Shown: one piece after another, positions 51,897 to 60,217 of the stretch | How positions within the stretch are numbered: the first letter of the stretch is position 1 | Layout: each line of letters begins with the position of its first letter | NCBI RefSeq assembly: GCF_000797445.1 | Contig: NZ_JSWF01000019.1 | Location: forward strand, 62,001-126,000 | DNA from: Lacinutrix jangbogonensis | GTDB lineage: Bacteria; Bacteroidota; Bacteroidia; Flavobacteriales; Flavobacteriaceae | Reading direction: 5' to 3' | Length of the DNA: 64,000 nucleotides | Notes under the pieces: model-generated | Database searches by the model: none | Told to the model about the DNA's origin: nothing | The model's input: only the letters and a program-made list of their open reading frames with translations | Program-made: the position numbers and the translations under genes

Positions 51897-52793
51897 ATGA
51901 ATAAAGCTAAGATTATCGACATTATAAAAGAATATTCACAGATTTTATTAGCTATTCTTTTAGCAAGTATTGGTTTAAAAGCATTTTTATTACCAAACAA
52001 CTTTTTAGATGGTGGTGCAACAGGAATTGCAATATTAATTAGTAAAACAAGTACAATAGATATTTCTATTATACTGCTATTGGTAAGTATCCCATTTTTA
52101 ATTATTGGCGCTTATACTGTTTCTAGACGCATTTTAATTAAATCTATTATTTCTATCATATTGCTATCTATTTCTATAAGTCTAGAAACTTTTCCAACAA
52201 TAACAGAAGACAAACTTCTTATTTCCTTTTTTGGAGGTTTGTTTTTAGGTTCAGGCATTGGTTTAGCCATTAGAAATGGTTCTGTTTTAGATGGTTCTGA
52301 GATTTTAGGAATTTTTATTTACGATAGATTTGGAATTTCAATTGGTAAAACAATTTTATTTTTTAATATTATTCTATTCTGTATTACAGCAATGGTGTTA
52401 ACTACCGAAATTGCGATGTATTCTATACTAACCTATGTTATTACAGCGAAAGTTATTGATCTTATAATAGAAGGTTTTGAAGATTTTGTAGGATTTACAA
52501 TTGTCTCAAGAAAAGCAGAAGCTATTGAAAATGCATTACTTTATGATATGGGAGTTGGAGTTACTATTTATAAAGGCGCATCAGGTTATGGTAGTTCTGG
52601 TATACAAGAAGAAACACGATTAATCCATACGGTTATTAATCGTATAGATATTAGAAAAACGTATCGTCTTATAAATGCAATAGATGAAGATGCTTTTATT
52701 ATAGAGTTTGATATAAATAACGTAAAAGGTGGTGTTTTAAGACGTTATTTCAATACGAAGGAAGGTAAAAATTTAGATTTATCCAAAGCATAA
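51897..52793 (+). CDS. YitT-family membrane protein (DUF161-DUF2179)
   Basis: A 298-residue protein. Five or six membrane helices occupy the first about 200 residues (AFLLPNNFLDGGATGIAILI is the family motif), and the cytosolic DUF2179 domain follows (FTIVSRKAEAIENALLYDMG, GVTIYKGASGYG). The function is unknown; a transport role is usually assumed. It stands alone, with the minus-strand cold-shock gene facing it. Confidence 0.92.
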   Translation: MNKAKIIDIIKEYSQILLAILLASIGLKAFLLPNNFLDGGATGIAILISKTSTIDISIILLLVSIPFLIIGAYTVSRRILIKSIISIILLSISISLETFPTITEDKLLISFFGGLFLGSGIGLAIRNGSVLDGSEILGIFIYDRFGISIGKTILFFNIILFCITAMVLTTEIAMYSILTYVITAKVIDLIIEGFEDFVGFTIVSRKAEAIENALLYDMGVGVTIYKGASGYGSSGIQEETRLIHTVINRIDIRKTYRLINAIDEDAFIIEFDINNVKGGVLRRYFNTKEGKNLDLSKA

Positions 52794-52813
52794 AATGAGT
52801 ATAACATAAAAAA

Positions 52814-52837
52814 GCCTTGATTATTTCTAATCAAGGC
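52814..52837 (-). terminator. Terminator of the cold-shock gene
   Basis: GCCTTGATTA (52814-52823), loop TTTC, TAATCAAGGC (52828-52837): a perfect ten-base stem. The A-run before it on the plus strand is a T-run on the minus strand, so it mainly serves the gene at 52867-53319 and may also stop transcripts from the YitT gene. Confidence 0.8.
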
Positions 52838-52866
52838 CAACATGTTTATTACACGTTAATAGAATG

Positions 52867-53319
52867 TTATATTTTCTTTACACGTACAGCATTTAAGCCT
52901 TTCATGCCTTTTTCTAATTCAAATTGTACTTTGTCGTTTTCTGTAATTTCATCAATTAAACCACTAACGTGGCAGAAATATTTTTCTGAATCTTCGGCAT
53001 CAATAATAAAACCGAAACCTTTAGAAGAATCGTAGAATGACACTTTACCTTTTCTAATAGGATCTACTTCTGGTAAATCTTCTTTTTTAGGCACGCCTAA
53101 TACAATATTATCAGCTTTTATTTTGATTTTATCTTCTGGATCTGGTGGAGTATCTACAAGATTTCCATTGAAATCTACGTAGGCAAACTGGATACCTTGT
53201 GAACCATTCTCTGCTGATTCAGCCTTTCGAGCCTCCATCTTCTTTCTTTTGTCTTCACGTTTTTTAAGACGCTTTTTCTCTTTTTCTAATTTGTTAAATG
53301 TCTGTTGCGACTTTGCCAT
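52867..53319 (-). CDS. Cold-shock domain protein with basic N-terminal extension
   Basis: A 150-residue nucleic-acid-binding protein. The first about 35 residues are a very basic coiled helix (KEKKRLKKREDKRKKMEARK). The C-terminal 60 residues are a cold-shock domain with GKVSFYDSSKGFGFIIDAED and YFCHVSGL. The RNP1 (KGFGFI) is intact, and RNP2 is the variant FCHVS. The arrangement is common in Flavobacteria. It probably acts as an RNA chaperone. Confidence 0.9.
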   Translation of the reverse strand: MAKSQQTFNKLEKEKKRLKKREDKRKKMEARKAESAENGSQGIQFAYVDFNGNLVDTPPDPEDKIKIKADNIVLGVPKKEDLPEVDPIRKGKVSFYDSSKGFGFIIDAEDSEKYFCHVSGLIDEITENDKVQFELEKGMKGLNAVRVKKI

Positions 53320-53416
53320 TCTTCTTCTGTGTAATGTTAATGATTAGCTGAAATGCTAAATATTTTTGTAAAAATACGATTTTCAATTGGGAAATTAAAG
53401 GAAATAGTAAAGTTTA

Positions 53417-54117
53417 CTATTCTTCGTCTTTTGCTTTAATCACTGTTATGGTTGCTTTTACTCCTGTAGCTAAATTCCATTGATTGGTAACAATTGGATT
53501 TCCATAATCGTCTAGTACTTGAAATTCTGCCGTATTTGGACCACTTGTTCCTTGATTTAAAGCTTCAAATTCTATAATATTATCTCCAGGAGACAATGTT
53601 AAAAAGAAACCTTTACTATGGTTTTGTAATAGTACGCGAGATTGGGCAATATTCCCATTTACATGCACACGAATTAAATCGCCATCTTCTGCTTGATGGT
53701 CTCTATATATAATATTTACGCGTTTTGATTTTGTACTATATTCACCCAAATGCTGCGTAACTTCGCTTCCATTATGTCTGCGTTCGTCGTCCTTTTTTAA
53801 CTTTAAAGCACGTCTTAATTGCTTTTCATATAACTCTGCGGGATTTCTAAACTTGTTTTCTTTAATCATTGAAAACTCTTTGCGTTGTGCAACAGGAAGT
53901 GCTTCTGTTTTTGGCAAAACTATTTCGTTTTTTGTTTCGTCGTCCGGAACTGCACTGTTTTTTTTTCAGGCATTATAATAAGTTCATTATCTTCTTTCGG
54001 ATCTTCAACGTCTTCAGCTGGAATTATTATAGACTTATTCTCATTATCGATTTGAGCGCTTGCACAGAGCACTAAAAAGAATGTAAAAAGAAAAAACAAG
54101 TTAAACTTCATGTTCAT
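53417..54117 (-). pseudogene. Exported protein gene split by a frameshift in a nine-A run
   Basis: Two adjacent minus-strand frames form one gene. The first (from 54117) gives a signal peptide (LCASAQ, residue 22) and ends KTVQFRTTKQKTK at 53920. The second (53417-53917) continues MPKTEALPVAQRKEF and carries a beta-sandwich-like C-terminal part with DGDLIRVHVNGNIAQSRV and FLTLSPGDNIIEFEA. Adding one A to the run of nine A (53958-53966) restores an unbroken frame reading EKKNSAVPDDETKNEIVLPK across the joint. The cause may be mutation, sequencing error or slippage. The function is unknown. Confidence 0.8.
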
Positions 54118-54239
54118 ATAAATCTATTTTACGAAAATAATACAAAAACTATACCTAAGTATTAAATTTTTATTAATCTCTTAAAACATTTGCAGTTTGA
54201 AACAAAAAAAAAGTAATTCTTCACCTTCTACTCTCTTAA

Positions 54240-54360
54240 AGCGCTAATTAATAGTTAAAATATGTTAAAATAGTACTTTGTTTTACATAGTACTGTAACA
54301 AAGATAGTTTTCTGTCGTCTTTCTAGTATAACAAAATAATTAGCAACCAAAATTAAAACC
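54240..54360 (+). promoter_or_regulatory. Leader A of the microprotein array
   Basis: About 105 bases repeated almost exactly at 54855-54960. It contains GTTAAAATATGTTAAAAT, then AGTACT (54272-54277), 11 bases, AGTACT (54289-54294), then GTAACAAA and CTGTCGTCTT with TAGTATAACAAAA. The paired self-complementary AGTACT boxes look like an operator for a dimeric regulator placed over a promoter. It ends nine bases before the first microprotein start. Confidence 0.65.
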
Positions 54361-54368
54361 ATAATAAC

Positions 54369-54455
54369 ATGAGAACTTTAAACAACAACGAATTAACAGG
54401 AACATTAAAAGGCACTAAAAGTAATACTTGGAATACAAGAAGACGTTTTAGATAA
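54369..54455 (+). CDS. Microprotein 1 of a paralogous 28-residue family
   Basis: 28 codons: MRTLNNNELTGTLKG then TKSNTWNTRRRFR. The peptide is Asn/Thr-rich and ends in a strongly basic tail (RRRFR). It has no signal peptide and no hydrophobic helix. I know no family for it. Four paralogs follow with silent codon differences (for instance GGC/GGA, AAT/AAC, CGT/CGC), so the peptide itself is under selection. A possible hairpin AATACC/GGTATT stands in the gap after it. The tail could bind nucleic acid or be a processed peptide; this is speculation. Confidence 0.75.
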   Translation: MRTLNNNELTGTLKGTKSNTWNTRRRFR

Positions 54456-54531
54456 TTTTAGAATCATCAATCAATACCTAAATTATTTGGTATTAAGCAA
54501 ACAAATCAATCAAATCAAAAATCACAATATT

Positions 54532-54618
54532 ATGAGAACCTTAAACAACAACCAATTAACAGGAACATTAAAAGGCACTAAAAGTAACACTTGGAATACA
54601 AGAAGACGCTTTAGATAG
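54532..54618 (+). CDS. Microprotein 2
   Basis: 28 codons: MRTLNNNQLTGTLKG then TKSNTWNTRRRFR. It differs from microprotein 1 by Glu-to-Gln at position 8 and by several silent changes (CTT/TTA region and CGC for CGT). The gap before it is 76 bases, and the gap after it only 35 bases, unlike the others. It has no known function. It is part of the first block of three genes behind leader A. Confidence 0.75.
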   Translation: MRTLNNNQLTGTLKGTKSNTWNTRRRFR

Positions 54619-54653
54619 AAACAGAATTAGCAATCAATTAAAATTAATATAAT

Positions 54654-54740
54654 ATGACAACTTTAAGTAATAATAATTTAGCAGGAACATTAAAAGGAAC
54701 AAAAAGTAATATTTGGAATACAAGAAGACGTTACAGATAA
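54654..54740 (+). CDS. Microprotein 3 (second subtype)
   Basis: 28 codons: MTTLSNNNLAGTLKG then TKSNIWNTRRRYR. This subtype has Thr2, Ile at position 20 and a terminal RRRYR; it recurs as microprotein 5. The change of F to Y and T to I in the same pair of genes shows two subfamilies that were duplicated together. It is the last gene of block one and is followed by a hairpin-forming stretch (TACTGAA/TTTGGTA). Confidence 0.75.
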   Translation: MTTLSNNNLAGTLKGTKSNIWNTRRRYR

Positions 54741-54854
54741 TTTTGGAATCATCAATACATACTGAAATTCTTTGGTAGCAATCATAAATTTTAATTTGAT
54801 TTTTTAAAAAAAAATAACATGCGTCCGCTACTACTCTTCAAAAGTCACCACTAA

Positions 54855-54960
54855 TTAGTTAAAATATGTTAAAATTATACTTTGTTATGCATAGTACTGT
54901 AACAAATTTTATTTTCTGTCGTCTTACTAGTATAACAAAACAATTAGCAATCAAATTTAA
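54855..54960 (+). promoter_or_regulatory. Leader B of the microprotein array
   Basis: A second copy of the leader at 54240-54360: AGTTAAAATATGTTAAAAT, a changed first box (ATACT), 11 bases, AGTACT (54893-54898), then GTAACAAA, CTGTCGTCTT and TAGTATAACAAAA. It ends about 11 bases before microprotein 4. The conservation of the whole leader indicates that it was duplicated together with the genes or is under selection. Confidence 0.65.
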
Positions 54961-54971
54961 ACCACAATATT

Positions 54972-55058
54972 ATGAGAACTTTAAGCAACAATCAATTAAC
55001 AGGAACATTAAAAGGAACAAAAAGTAACACTTGGAATACAAGAAGACGTTTTAGATAA
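54972..55058 (+). CDS. Microprotein 4
   Basis: 28 codons: MRTLSNNQLTGTLKG then TKSNTWNTRRRFR, the F subtype, with Ser5 in place of Asn. It is the first gene behind leader B. It is followed by a hairpin (TACTGAA/TTCGGTA) in the 61-base gap. Gene order leader-F-subtype-Y-subtype is the same as in block one, where the F subtype is doubled. Confidence 0.75.
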   Translation: MRTLSNNQLTGTLKGTKSNTWNTRRRFR

Positions 55059-55119
55059 TTTTAGAATCATCAATCAATACTGAAGTTATTCGGTAACAAT
55101 CAAATTAAATCAATATAGT

Positions 55120-55206
55120 ATGACAACTTTAAGCAACAATAAATTAACAGGAACATTAAAAGGCACCAAAAGTAACATTTGGAATACAAGAAGACGTTAC
55201 AGATAA
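55120..55206 (+). CDS. Microprotein 5 (second subtype)
   Basis: 28 codons: MTTLSNNKLTGTLKG then TKSNIWNTRRRYR, the Y subtype like microprotein 3. Lys8 replaces the Asn of copy 3, and Thr10 the Ala. The invariant parts across all five copies are NN, L, GTLKGTKSN, WNTRRR and the terminal Arg. It is followed by the hairpin TACTTAA/TTTGGTA and then by the longer relative at 55276. Confidence 0.75.
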   Translation: MTTLSNNKLTGTLKGTKSNIWNTRRRYR

Positions 55207-55275
55207 TTTTAGAATCATCAATCAATACTTAAGTTATTTGGTATTAATCAAACAAATCAATAAAAGACTAATATT

Positions 55276-55410
55276 ATGAAAGCAATTATTAACACCTTAA
55301 GAAAAACAAATTGTATTACTGAAGAACGTTTACATGTTAGTAGAGAAATCTTTAAATTCAGTAACACAAAAGACGGATTATGGAGCGGAGCTAAACGCTA
55401 TGCACATTAA
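55276..55410 (+). CDS. 44-residue small protein ending the microprotein array
   Basis: 44 codons: MKAIINTLRKTNCITEERLH, then VSREIFKFSNTKDGLWSGAK and RYAH. Its C-terminal part (SNT...W...KR) recalls the SNTWNTRRR end of the 28-residue peptides, so it may be a distant relative or a partner. It has a single Cys. It shares the transcript direction and precedes the terminator at 55434 by 23 bases, so it is the last gene of the operon. The function is unknown. Confidence 0.7.
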   Translation: MKAIINTLRKTNCITEERLHVSREIFKFSNTKDGLWSGAKRYAH

Positions 55411-55433
55411 TAATTGCTCGATTAATTTAAAAG

Positions 55434-55469
55434 AAAGCCAGTGAATTAAAGTTCACTGGCTTTTTTTTT
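55434..55469 (+). terminator. Strong intrinsic terminator of the microprotein operon
   Basis: AAAGCCAGTGAA (55434-55445), loop TTAAAG, TTCACTGGCTTT (55452-55463), followed by further T to 55469: a perfect 12-base stem with U-tract. It shows that a plus-strand transcript really ends after the 44-residue gene. Confidence 0.9.
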
Positions 55470-55513
55470 GTTCTAGTTTTTGTAACTTCACACTGTTAAT
55501 CAATATTATAAAA

Positions 55514-56839
55514 ATGAAAATAATTGTACTTAGTCTTTGTTTTGTCACTCTCCTAATCTCTTGTAATACAGAAATCAAACCAGAAACCGAAGAACAATTA
55601 TTAGCGCGAGCAAAAGCGATCCACGAGCGTGTGATTACTTTAGATACACATTGCGATATTAATGTGAAGAACTTCACAGATTCTTTAAATTATACACAAG
55701 AATTAGATACACAAATCACATTACCTAAAATGAAAGCTGGTGGCCTCGATGTTGCTTGGTTAATAGTTTATACTGGTCAAGACTCTTTAACAGATAAAGG
55801 ATATAAAAACGCTTACGAAAATGCAATGGCTAAATTTGATGCTATCCATAAATTAACTACAGAAATAGCTCCAAACGACATCGAATTAGCCGTAAGTTCT
55901 AGTGATGTTGAACGTATTACTAAATCGGGAAAAAAGGTAGCTATGATTGGGATAGAAAATGGTTATCCTATTGGTTTAGATATTAAAAATGTTGAAAAAT
56001 TTTATAATCTTGGAGCACGCTATATGTCTTTATCTCATAATGGTCACAGCCAATTATGTGATAGTAATACAGGTGAAGAAAAAAACGATTGGTTACACGA
56101 TGGTTTAAGTGATTTAGGAAAAGAGGTGGTTTTAGAAATGAATCGGCTTGGTATGATGATAGACGTTTCACATCCTTCTAAAGAGTCTATGAGACAAATG
56201 ATAGAATTGAGTAAAGCGCCAATTATAGCCTCACATTCTTCAGCTAGAGCCTTATGTAATCACAGTAGGAATTTAGATGATGAGCAGTTACAATGGTTAA
56301 AAGAAAATGGTGGTGTTGTGCAAACCGTGGCTTTTAAAAGCTATTTGAATACTAAAAAGGAAGACATCTATCAAAAAGAAAGAAAAAAATTATTAGAAAA
56401 AATTGGAGATTCTATTCATGAGAGCGGCAATAATTTATTTGTTAAAAAGTGGTATTCTGAAGGGCATTGGAACACATTAACAAAAGCTGAAAAACAAGAA
56501 ATTAATGATGGCGCAGCGCTTAAAGTACTCCTAAATTTATTTGAAAAGAAATCTAAGACTATAGCTAACTTTCCAGAGAATGTAAGCGTTACCGACTTTG
56601 TAAACCATATCGATTACTTAGTAGAAAAAATGGGAATTGATTACGTTGGTATTAGTAGCGATTTTGATGGTGGTGGTGGCATTGAAGGTTGGAAAGATGC
56701 CAGTGAAACCTTTAATGTTACTTTAGAATTGGTAAAACGTGGGTATACAGAATCTGATATCGAGCAGCTTTGGAGTGTTAATTTACTTAGAGTTTTAGAT
56801 GAAGTTGAGGCTGTGGCTTATGAGATTCAAAAAAGCTAA
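55514..56839 (+). CDS. Membrane dipeptidase (peptidase M19) lipoprotein
   Basis: A 441-residue exported zinc peptidase with lipobox LLISC (Cys17). The metal ligands are seen in TLDTHCDIN (His and Asp), GIENGYPIG (Glu), and the two His in DVSHPSKES and IASHSSARALCNHSRNLDD. The C-terminal part VGISSDFDGGGG is typical of the family. It cleaves dipeptides (renal-dipeptidase type) in the periplasm. It is a normal length for Bacteroidetes M19. The CDF gene converges on its end with a one-base gap. Confidence 0.93.
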   Translation: MKIIVLSLCFVTLLISCNTEIKPETEEQLLARAKAIHERVITLDTHCDINVKNFTDSLNYTQELDTQITLPKMKAGGLDVAWLIVYTGQDSLTDKGYKNAYENAMAKFDAIHKLTTEIAPNDIELAVSSSDVERITKSGKKVAMIGIENGYPIGLDIKNVEKFYNLGARYMSLSHNGHSQLCDSNTGEEKNDWLHDGLSDLGKEVVLEMNRLGMMIDVSHPSKESMRQMIELSKAPIIASHSSARALCNHSRNLDDEQLQWLKENGGVVQTVAFKSYLNTKKEDIYQKERKKLLEKIGDSIHESGNNLFVKKWYSEGHWNTLTKAEKQEINDGAALKVLLNLFEKKSKTIANFPENVSVTDFVNHIDYLVEKMGIDYVGISSDFDGGGGIEGWKDASETFNVTLELVKRGYTESDIEQLWSVNLLRVLDEVEAVAYEIQKS

Positions 56840-56840
56840 T

Positions 56841-57635
56841 TTATTTACTAAGTTTCAAAATACGATAAGCACCTTGTAGAACTAATACAAAAACGATTAC
56901 TCCAATAATTAAATCTGGTGTATTAGAACTTAGAAAATTGACTAATATTCCTGCCGCAATGACTCCTAAATTTATAATGACATCATTAGATGTAAAAATC
57001 ATACTAGCTTTCATATGCGCTTCTTTTTTACTTTTAGATTTTTGTAAAATATAAAGACAAACGCTATTTGCAATTAAAGCAAAAATAGAGACGATGATCA
57101 TCGTTTGAAAGTCTGGAAGTTTTTCTGAACTTAAAAACCGTCTTAAAATTTCTAAAAAGCCAATAAGAGCAAGCACTATTTGAAAATATCCAGCAATTTT
57201 TGCAATCTTTTTCTTCTTTATTAAACTTCCTCCAACAGCAAAAAGACTTATTCCATAAACAAAACTATCAGCCAGCATATCTAAACTGTCAGCTACAAGT
57301 CCCATCGATTTTGAAATTAGACCTGTAGTCATTTCAATAATAAAAAACAGAAAATTGATGATAAGAACAGACCACAATAGTTTATACTGGTTTTTATCTT
57401 CTTTAAAGAGTGTTTGATTTGTTTGTTCTGTAGAAACCTTTTGTCCACCTAAATTAAGTTCTAAAATAGAAGCTTCAATTTGGGTTATTTCGCCATCATG
57501 AAATACGGTTAATGCTCTATTGGGGATATCAAAATCAAGATTTTTTATACTGGAAATACCATCTAATTTTATTCTAATTAGATTTTCTTCCGAAGGACAA
57601 TCCATTTTAGTGATCTTAAATACCGTTTTTTGCAT
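56841..57635 (-). CDS. Cation diffusion facilitator with N-terminal metal-binding-like domain
   Basis: A 264-residue membrane transporter. Residues 1-75 resemble a heavy-metal-associated domain (FKITKMDCPSEENLIRIKLD), but only one Cys is present. About five to six membrane helices follow with the CDF metal site in SMGLVADSLDMLADSFVYG (DSxDMxxD). The second metal motif is weaker (FTSNDVIINLGV). The usual cytoplasmic C-terminal domain is missing, so it is short for CDF. It likely exports a divalent metal such as zinc or cobalt. Confidence 0.87.
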   Translation of the reverse strand: MQKTVFKITKMDCPSEENLIRIKLDGISSIKNLDFDIPNRALTVFHDGEITQIEASILELNLGGQKVSTEQTNQTLFKEDKNQYKLLWSVLIINFLFFIIEMTTGLISKSMGLVADSLDMLADSFVYGISLFAVGGSLIKKKKIAKIAGYFQIVLALIGFLEILRRFLSSEKLPDFQTMIIVSIFALIANSVCLYILQKSKSKKEAHMKASMIFTSNDVIINLGVIAAGILVNFLSSNTPDLIIGVIVFVLVLQGAYRILKLSK

Positions 57636-57695
57636 TTAATGATTTATTAATAGTGTTTTAGCTGTGTCTTATTACTATTGAAAAAGTTTAAATTG

Positions 57696-58076
57696 TTATT
57701 TATTCAATTTAGATTTAAGTAAAATCACAAACTCTTTAGAAGACATAGGGATTTCACTTTGAGTGATAACAATCTCTGCTTCGGTATGGTTTAAGAATGA
57801 TTCAGATAATTTTTGATTGAAAGCATTCATTTTGTATTTAAAAGATGTTTTATTTTTATCTTTGATACCTATTGAAACACATTCCTGATTAAATAAATTA
57901 CAAGTATTTATAAAAGCTATCCAATCACAATTTATTATTCCAATGTTGCCCAGTCTTGAATTATAATAGAAATAATTATCATCTATAATAAAAATTTCTT
58001 TCTGCTTTTTAATAAGACCAAAAAGTGATGATAATCCTTTTCGTTGTTTTAAAATATAAATTGCATCATCAGACAT
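57696..58076 (-). CDS. Hypothetical protein
   Basis: 126 residues that I do not recognise. The sequence alternates strands and loops like a PH-like or bacterial stress-sensing domain (KEIFIIDDNYFYYNSRLGNI, CDWIAFINTCNLFNQECVSI) and ends in a helix SSKEFVILLKSK. It has no signal peptide. It is 19 bases upstream... in the reading direction downstream of the E1 fusion gene, so it could be its last operon member. Confidence 0.7.
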   Translation of the reverse strand: MSDDAIYILKQRKGLSSLFGLIKKQKEIFIIDDNYFYYNSRLGNIGIINCDWIAFINTCNLFNQECVSIGIKDKNKTSFKYKMNAFNQKLSESFLNHTEAEIVITQSEIPMSSKEFVILLKSKLNK

Positions 58077-58095
58077 TATCAGTTATATTTTAAAT

Positions 58096-60072
58096 TTAAT
58101 AGGCCATCAACTCCAACAACTCACCTTCAAACTTATCACGCGATAAATATTGGTCTTCTAATTGATTTATAAAAGGGATTGGTGTTTCTAAACTCGCCAC
58201 ACGTTTAACAGGAGCGTCTAAAAACTCAAAACAGTTTTCCATAATTAACGCAGAAACATCACTGGCAATACCACCAAATAAAGAATCTTCTTGTAAAATA
58301 ATTACTTTACCAGTTTTTTTAGCAGAAGCGTAAATAGTTTCAGTATCTAGTGGCTGTAATGAGCGCAAATCTATTAAATCGGCATCAATATCTGGATGCT
58401 TGTCTAAAGTATGCATTGCCCAATGCACAGCTTGACCATAAGCAATAACTGTAATCTGTTCTCCAGTTCTTAAAGTTGCCGCTTTTCCAAAAGGAATAGT
58501 ATAATAATCTGTTGGTACGTCTTGGCGAATACTTCTATACAATGCTTTGTGTTCGAAAAATAACACAGGATTAGGATCGTTAATTGCAGTGGCTAATAAA
58601 CCTTTTGCATCTTTAGGAAACGCAGGATAAACCACTTTTAAACCTGGTGTTTTTGTAAACCAAGCTTCGTTAGTTTGACTGTGAAAAGGTCCAGCAGCAA
58701 CACCAGCTCCACAAGGCATACGTAATACTACGTCTGCATTTTGATTCCAACGGTAATGCGATTTTGCTAAATAATTAACCACAGGATTAAAACCAGACGT
58801 TACAAAGTCGCCAAACTGCAACTCTACAATACTTTTAATTCCTGAAATACTTAAGCCCATTGCAGACTCTATAATGGCAGACTCACAAATTGGTGTGTTT
58901 CTTACTCTGTCTTTTCCAAAGGCTTCAACAAAACCATCTGTAATTTTAAAAACACCACCATATTCGGCAACATCTTGTCCCATAATTACTAAATCGTCAT
59001 GCCTTTCCATAGACTGTTTTAAGCCTTCATGAATAGCATCAACTAAACGCAACTCTTCAGTGTTTTTGTTTTCTTTAACCTCTTTATAGTCAAACTCTTG
59101 AAAAACATCATTTAACTCATTACTTATTGTTGAAGTTATTTTTTCTTCAGCATCAGTTCTAGCTAAATGTTCATTAATTTCATGAACAATTTCAGTTTTA
59201 AACTTAACCTCCATCTCTTCCGTTAAGATACCTTCGTTTTTTAAATAGGCTTGATAATTTTCTATAGGATCTTTCTTTGCCCAAGCATCTAATAAATCTT
59301 GAGGCACGTATTTTGTACCACTGGCTTCTTCATGACCACGCATTCTAAAGGTTTTAAACTCTATTAAAACAGGACGTGGATTGTGTCGCATGTCTTCTGT
59401 GATTTCAGAAATTTTAGTATAAACTTCTAAAATGTTATTGCCATCGATTATATGCGATTCCATGCCATAACCTAAAGCACGATCTGCTAAATCTTTGCAA
59501 TTATACTGTTCTGAGGTTGGTGTCGAAAGTCCATAACCATTATTCTCAATACAGAACAATACTGGTAATTGCCATACAGAAGCTACGTTTAAAGCTTCAT
59601 GAATATCGCCTTCACTCGTTCCGCCTTCTCCTGTAAACACTGCTGTAACTTGCTTTTTGTTTTTCAGTTTACTTGCTAAAGCAATACCATCTGCAACACC
59701 AAATTGTGGTCCCAAATGCGATATCATACCAACAATATTAAACTCTTGTGTACCAAAGTGAAACGAACGGTCACGACCTTTTGTAAAACCATTGGCTTTA
59801 CCTTGCCATTGACTAAAAAGTCTATATAATGGAATCTCACGCGTTGTAAATACGCCTAAGTTTCTATGCATTGGTAATATGTATTCTTCAGGTTGCATAC
59901 TCATAGTTACGCCAACAGAAATTGCCTCTTGTCCTATACCAGAAAACCACTTACTAATTCTACCTTGACGTAGTAATATAAGCATCTTCTCCTCTATTAA
60001 ACGAGGTTTAAGCATGGCTCTATAAAGCGCGATTTTTGTCTCAGGACTTAACTTTGTTTTGTTGTATTTCAT
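58096..60072 (-). CDS. Fused alpha-beta E1 component of a branched-chain-type 2-oxoacid dehydrogenase
   Basis: A 658-residue thiamin-diphosphate enzyme. The alpha half (residues 1-330) has the TPP motif GEGGTSEGDIHEALNVASVW ending at NN, and RHNPRPVLIEFKTFRMRGHEE. The beta half (from about 340) has GQDVAEYGGVFKITDGF, ELQFGDF and MPCGAGVAAGPFHSQ, and ends with LETPIPFINQLEDQYL. It decarboxylates branched-chain 2-oxoacids and passes the acyl group to an E2, probably for iso-fatty acid synthesis. E2 and E3 genes are not adjacent. The fusion is common in Bacteroidetes. Confidence 0.93.
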   Translation of the reverse strand: MKYNKTKLSPETKIALYRAMLKPRLIEEKMLILLRQGRISKWFSGIGQEAISVGVTMSMQPEEYILPMHRNLGVFTTREIPLYRLFSQWQGKANGFTKGRDRSFHFGTQEFNIVGMISHLGPQFGVADGIALASKLKNKKQVTAVFTGEGGTSEGDIHEALNVASVWQLPVLFCIENNGYGLSTPTSEQYNCKDLADRALGYGMESHIIDGNNILEVYTKISEITEDMRHNPRPVLIEFKTFRMRGHEEASGTKYVPQDLLDAWAKKDPIENYQAYLKNEGILTEEMEVKFKTEIVHEINEHLARTDAEEKITSTISNELNDVFQEFDYKEVKENKNTEELRLVDAIHEGLKQSMERHDDLVIMGQDVAEYGGVFKITDGFVEAFGKDRVRNTPICESAIIESAMGLSISGIKSIVELQFGDFVTSGFNPVVNYLAKSHYRWNQNADVVLRMPCGAGVAAGPFHSQTNEAWFTKTPGLKVVYPAFPKDAKGLLATAINDPNPVLFFEHKALYRSIRQDVPTDYYTIPFGKAATLRTGEQITVIAYGQAVHWAMHTLDKHPDIDADLIDLRSLQPLDTETIYASAKKTGKVIILQEDSLFGGIASDVSALIMENCFEFLDAPVKRVASLETPIPFINQLEDQYLSRDKFEGELLELMAY

Positions 60073-60217
60073 AAGTGTTTTAAATATCCCAAATAAGGTT
60101 TGTCAAATATAACATTATTGCATAAAAATCGTTTATTGAAGCAAAGAATTATTGATTATTAATTCTCCAATCTTTTCTTTACATTTGTATATACATGATA
60201 AATAAATTTTAGTAAAG

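Noticed and set aside
54369-55206. Regular repeats that could be a CRISPR-like or tandem DNA repeat array
   Set aside because: The repeat unit is a whole start-to-stop reading frame of 28 codons with silent differences, the gaps vary from 35 to over 200 bases and are related to each other, and no cas gene is near.
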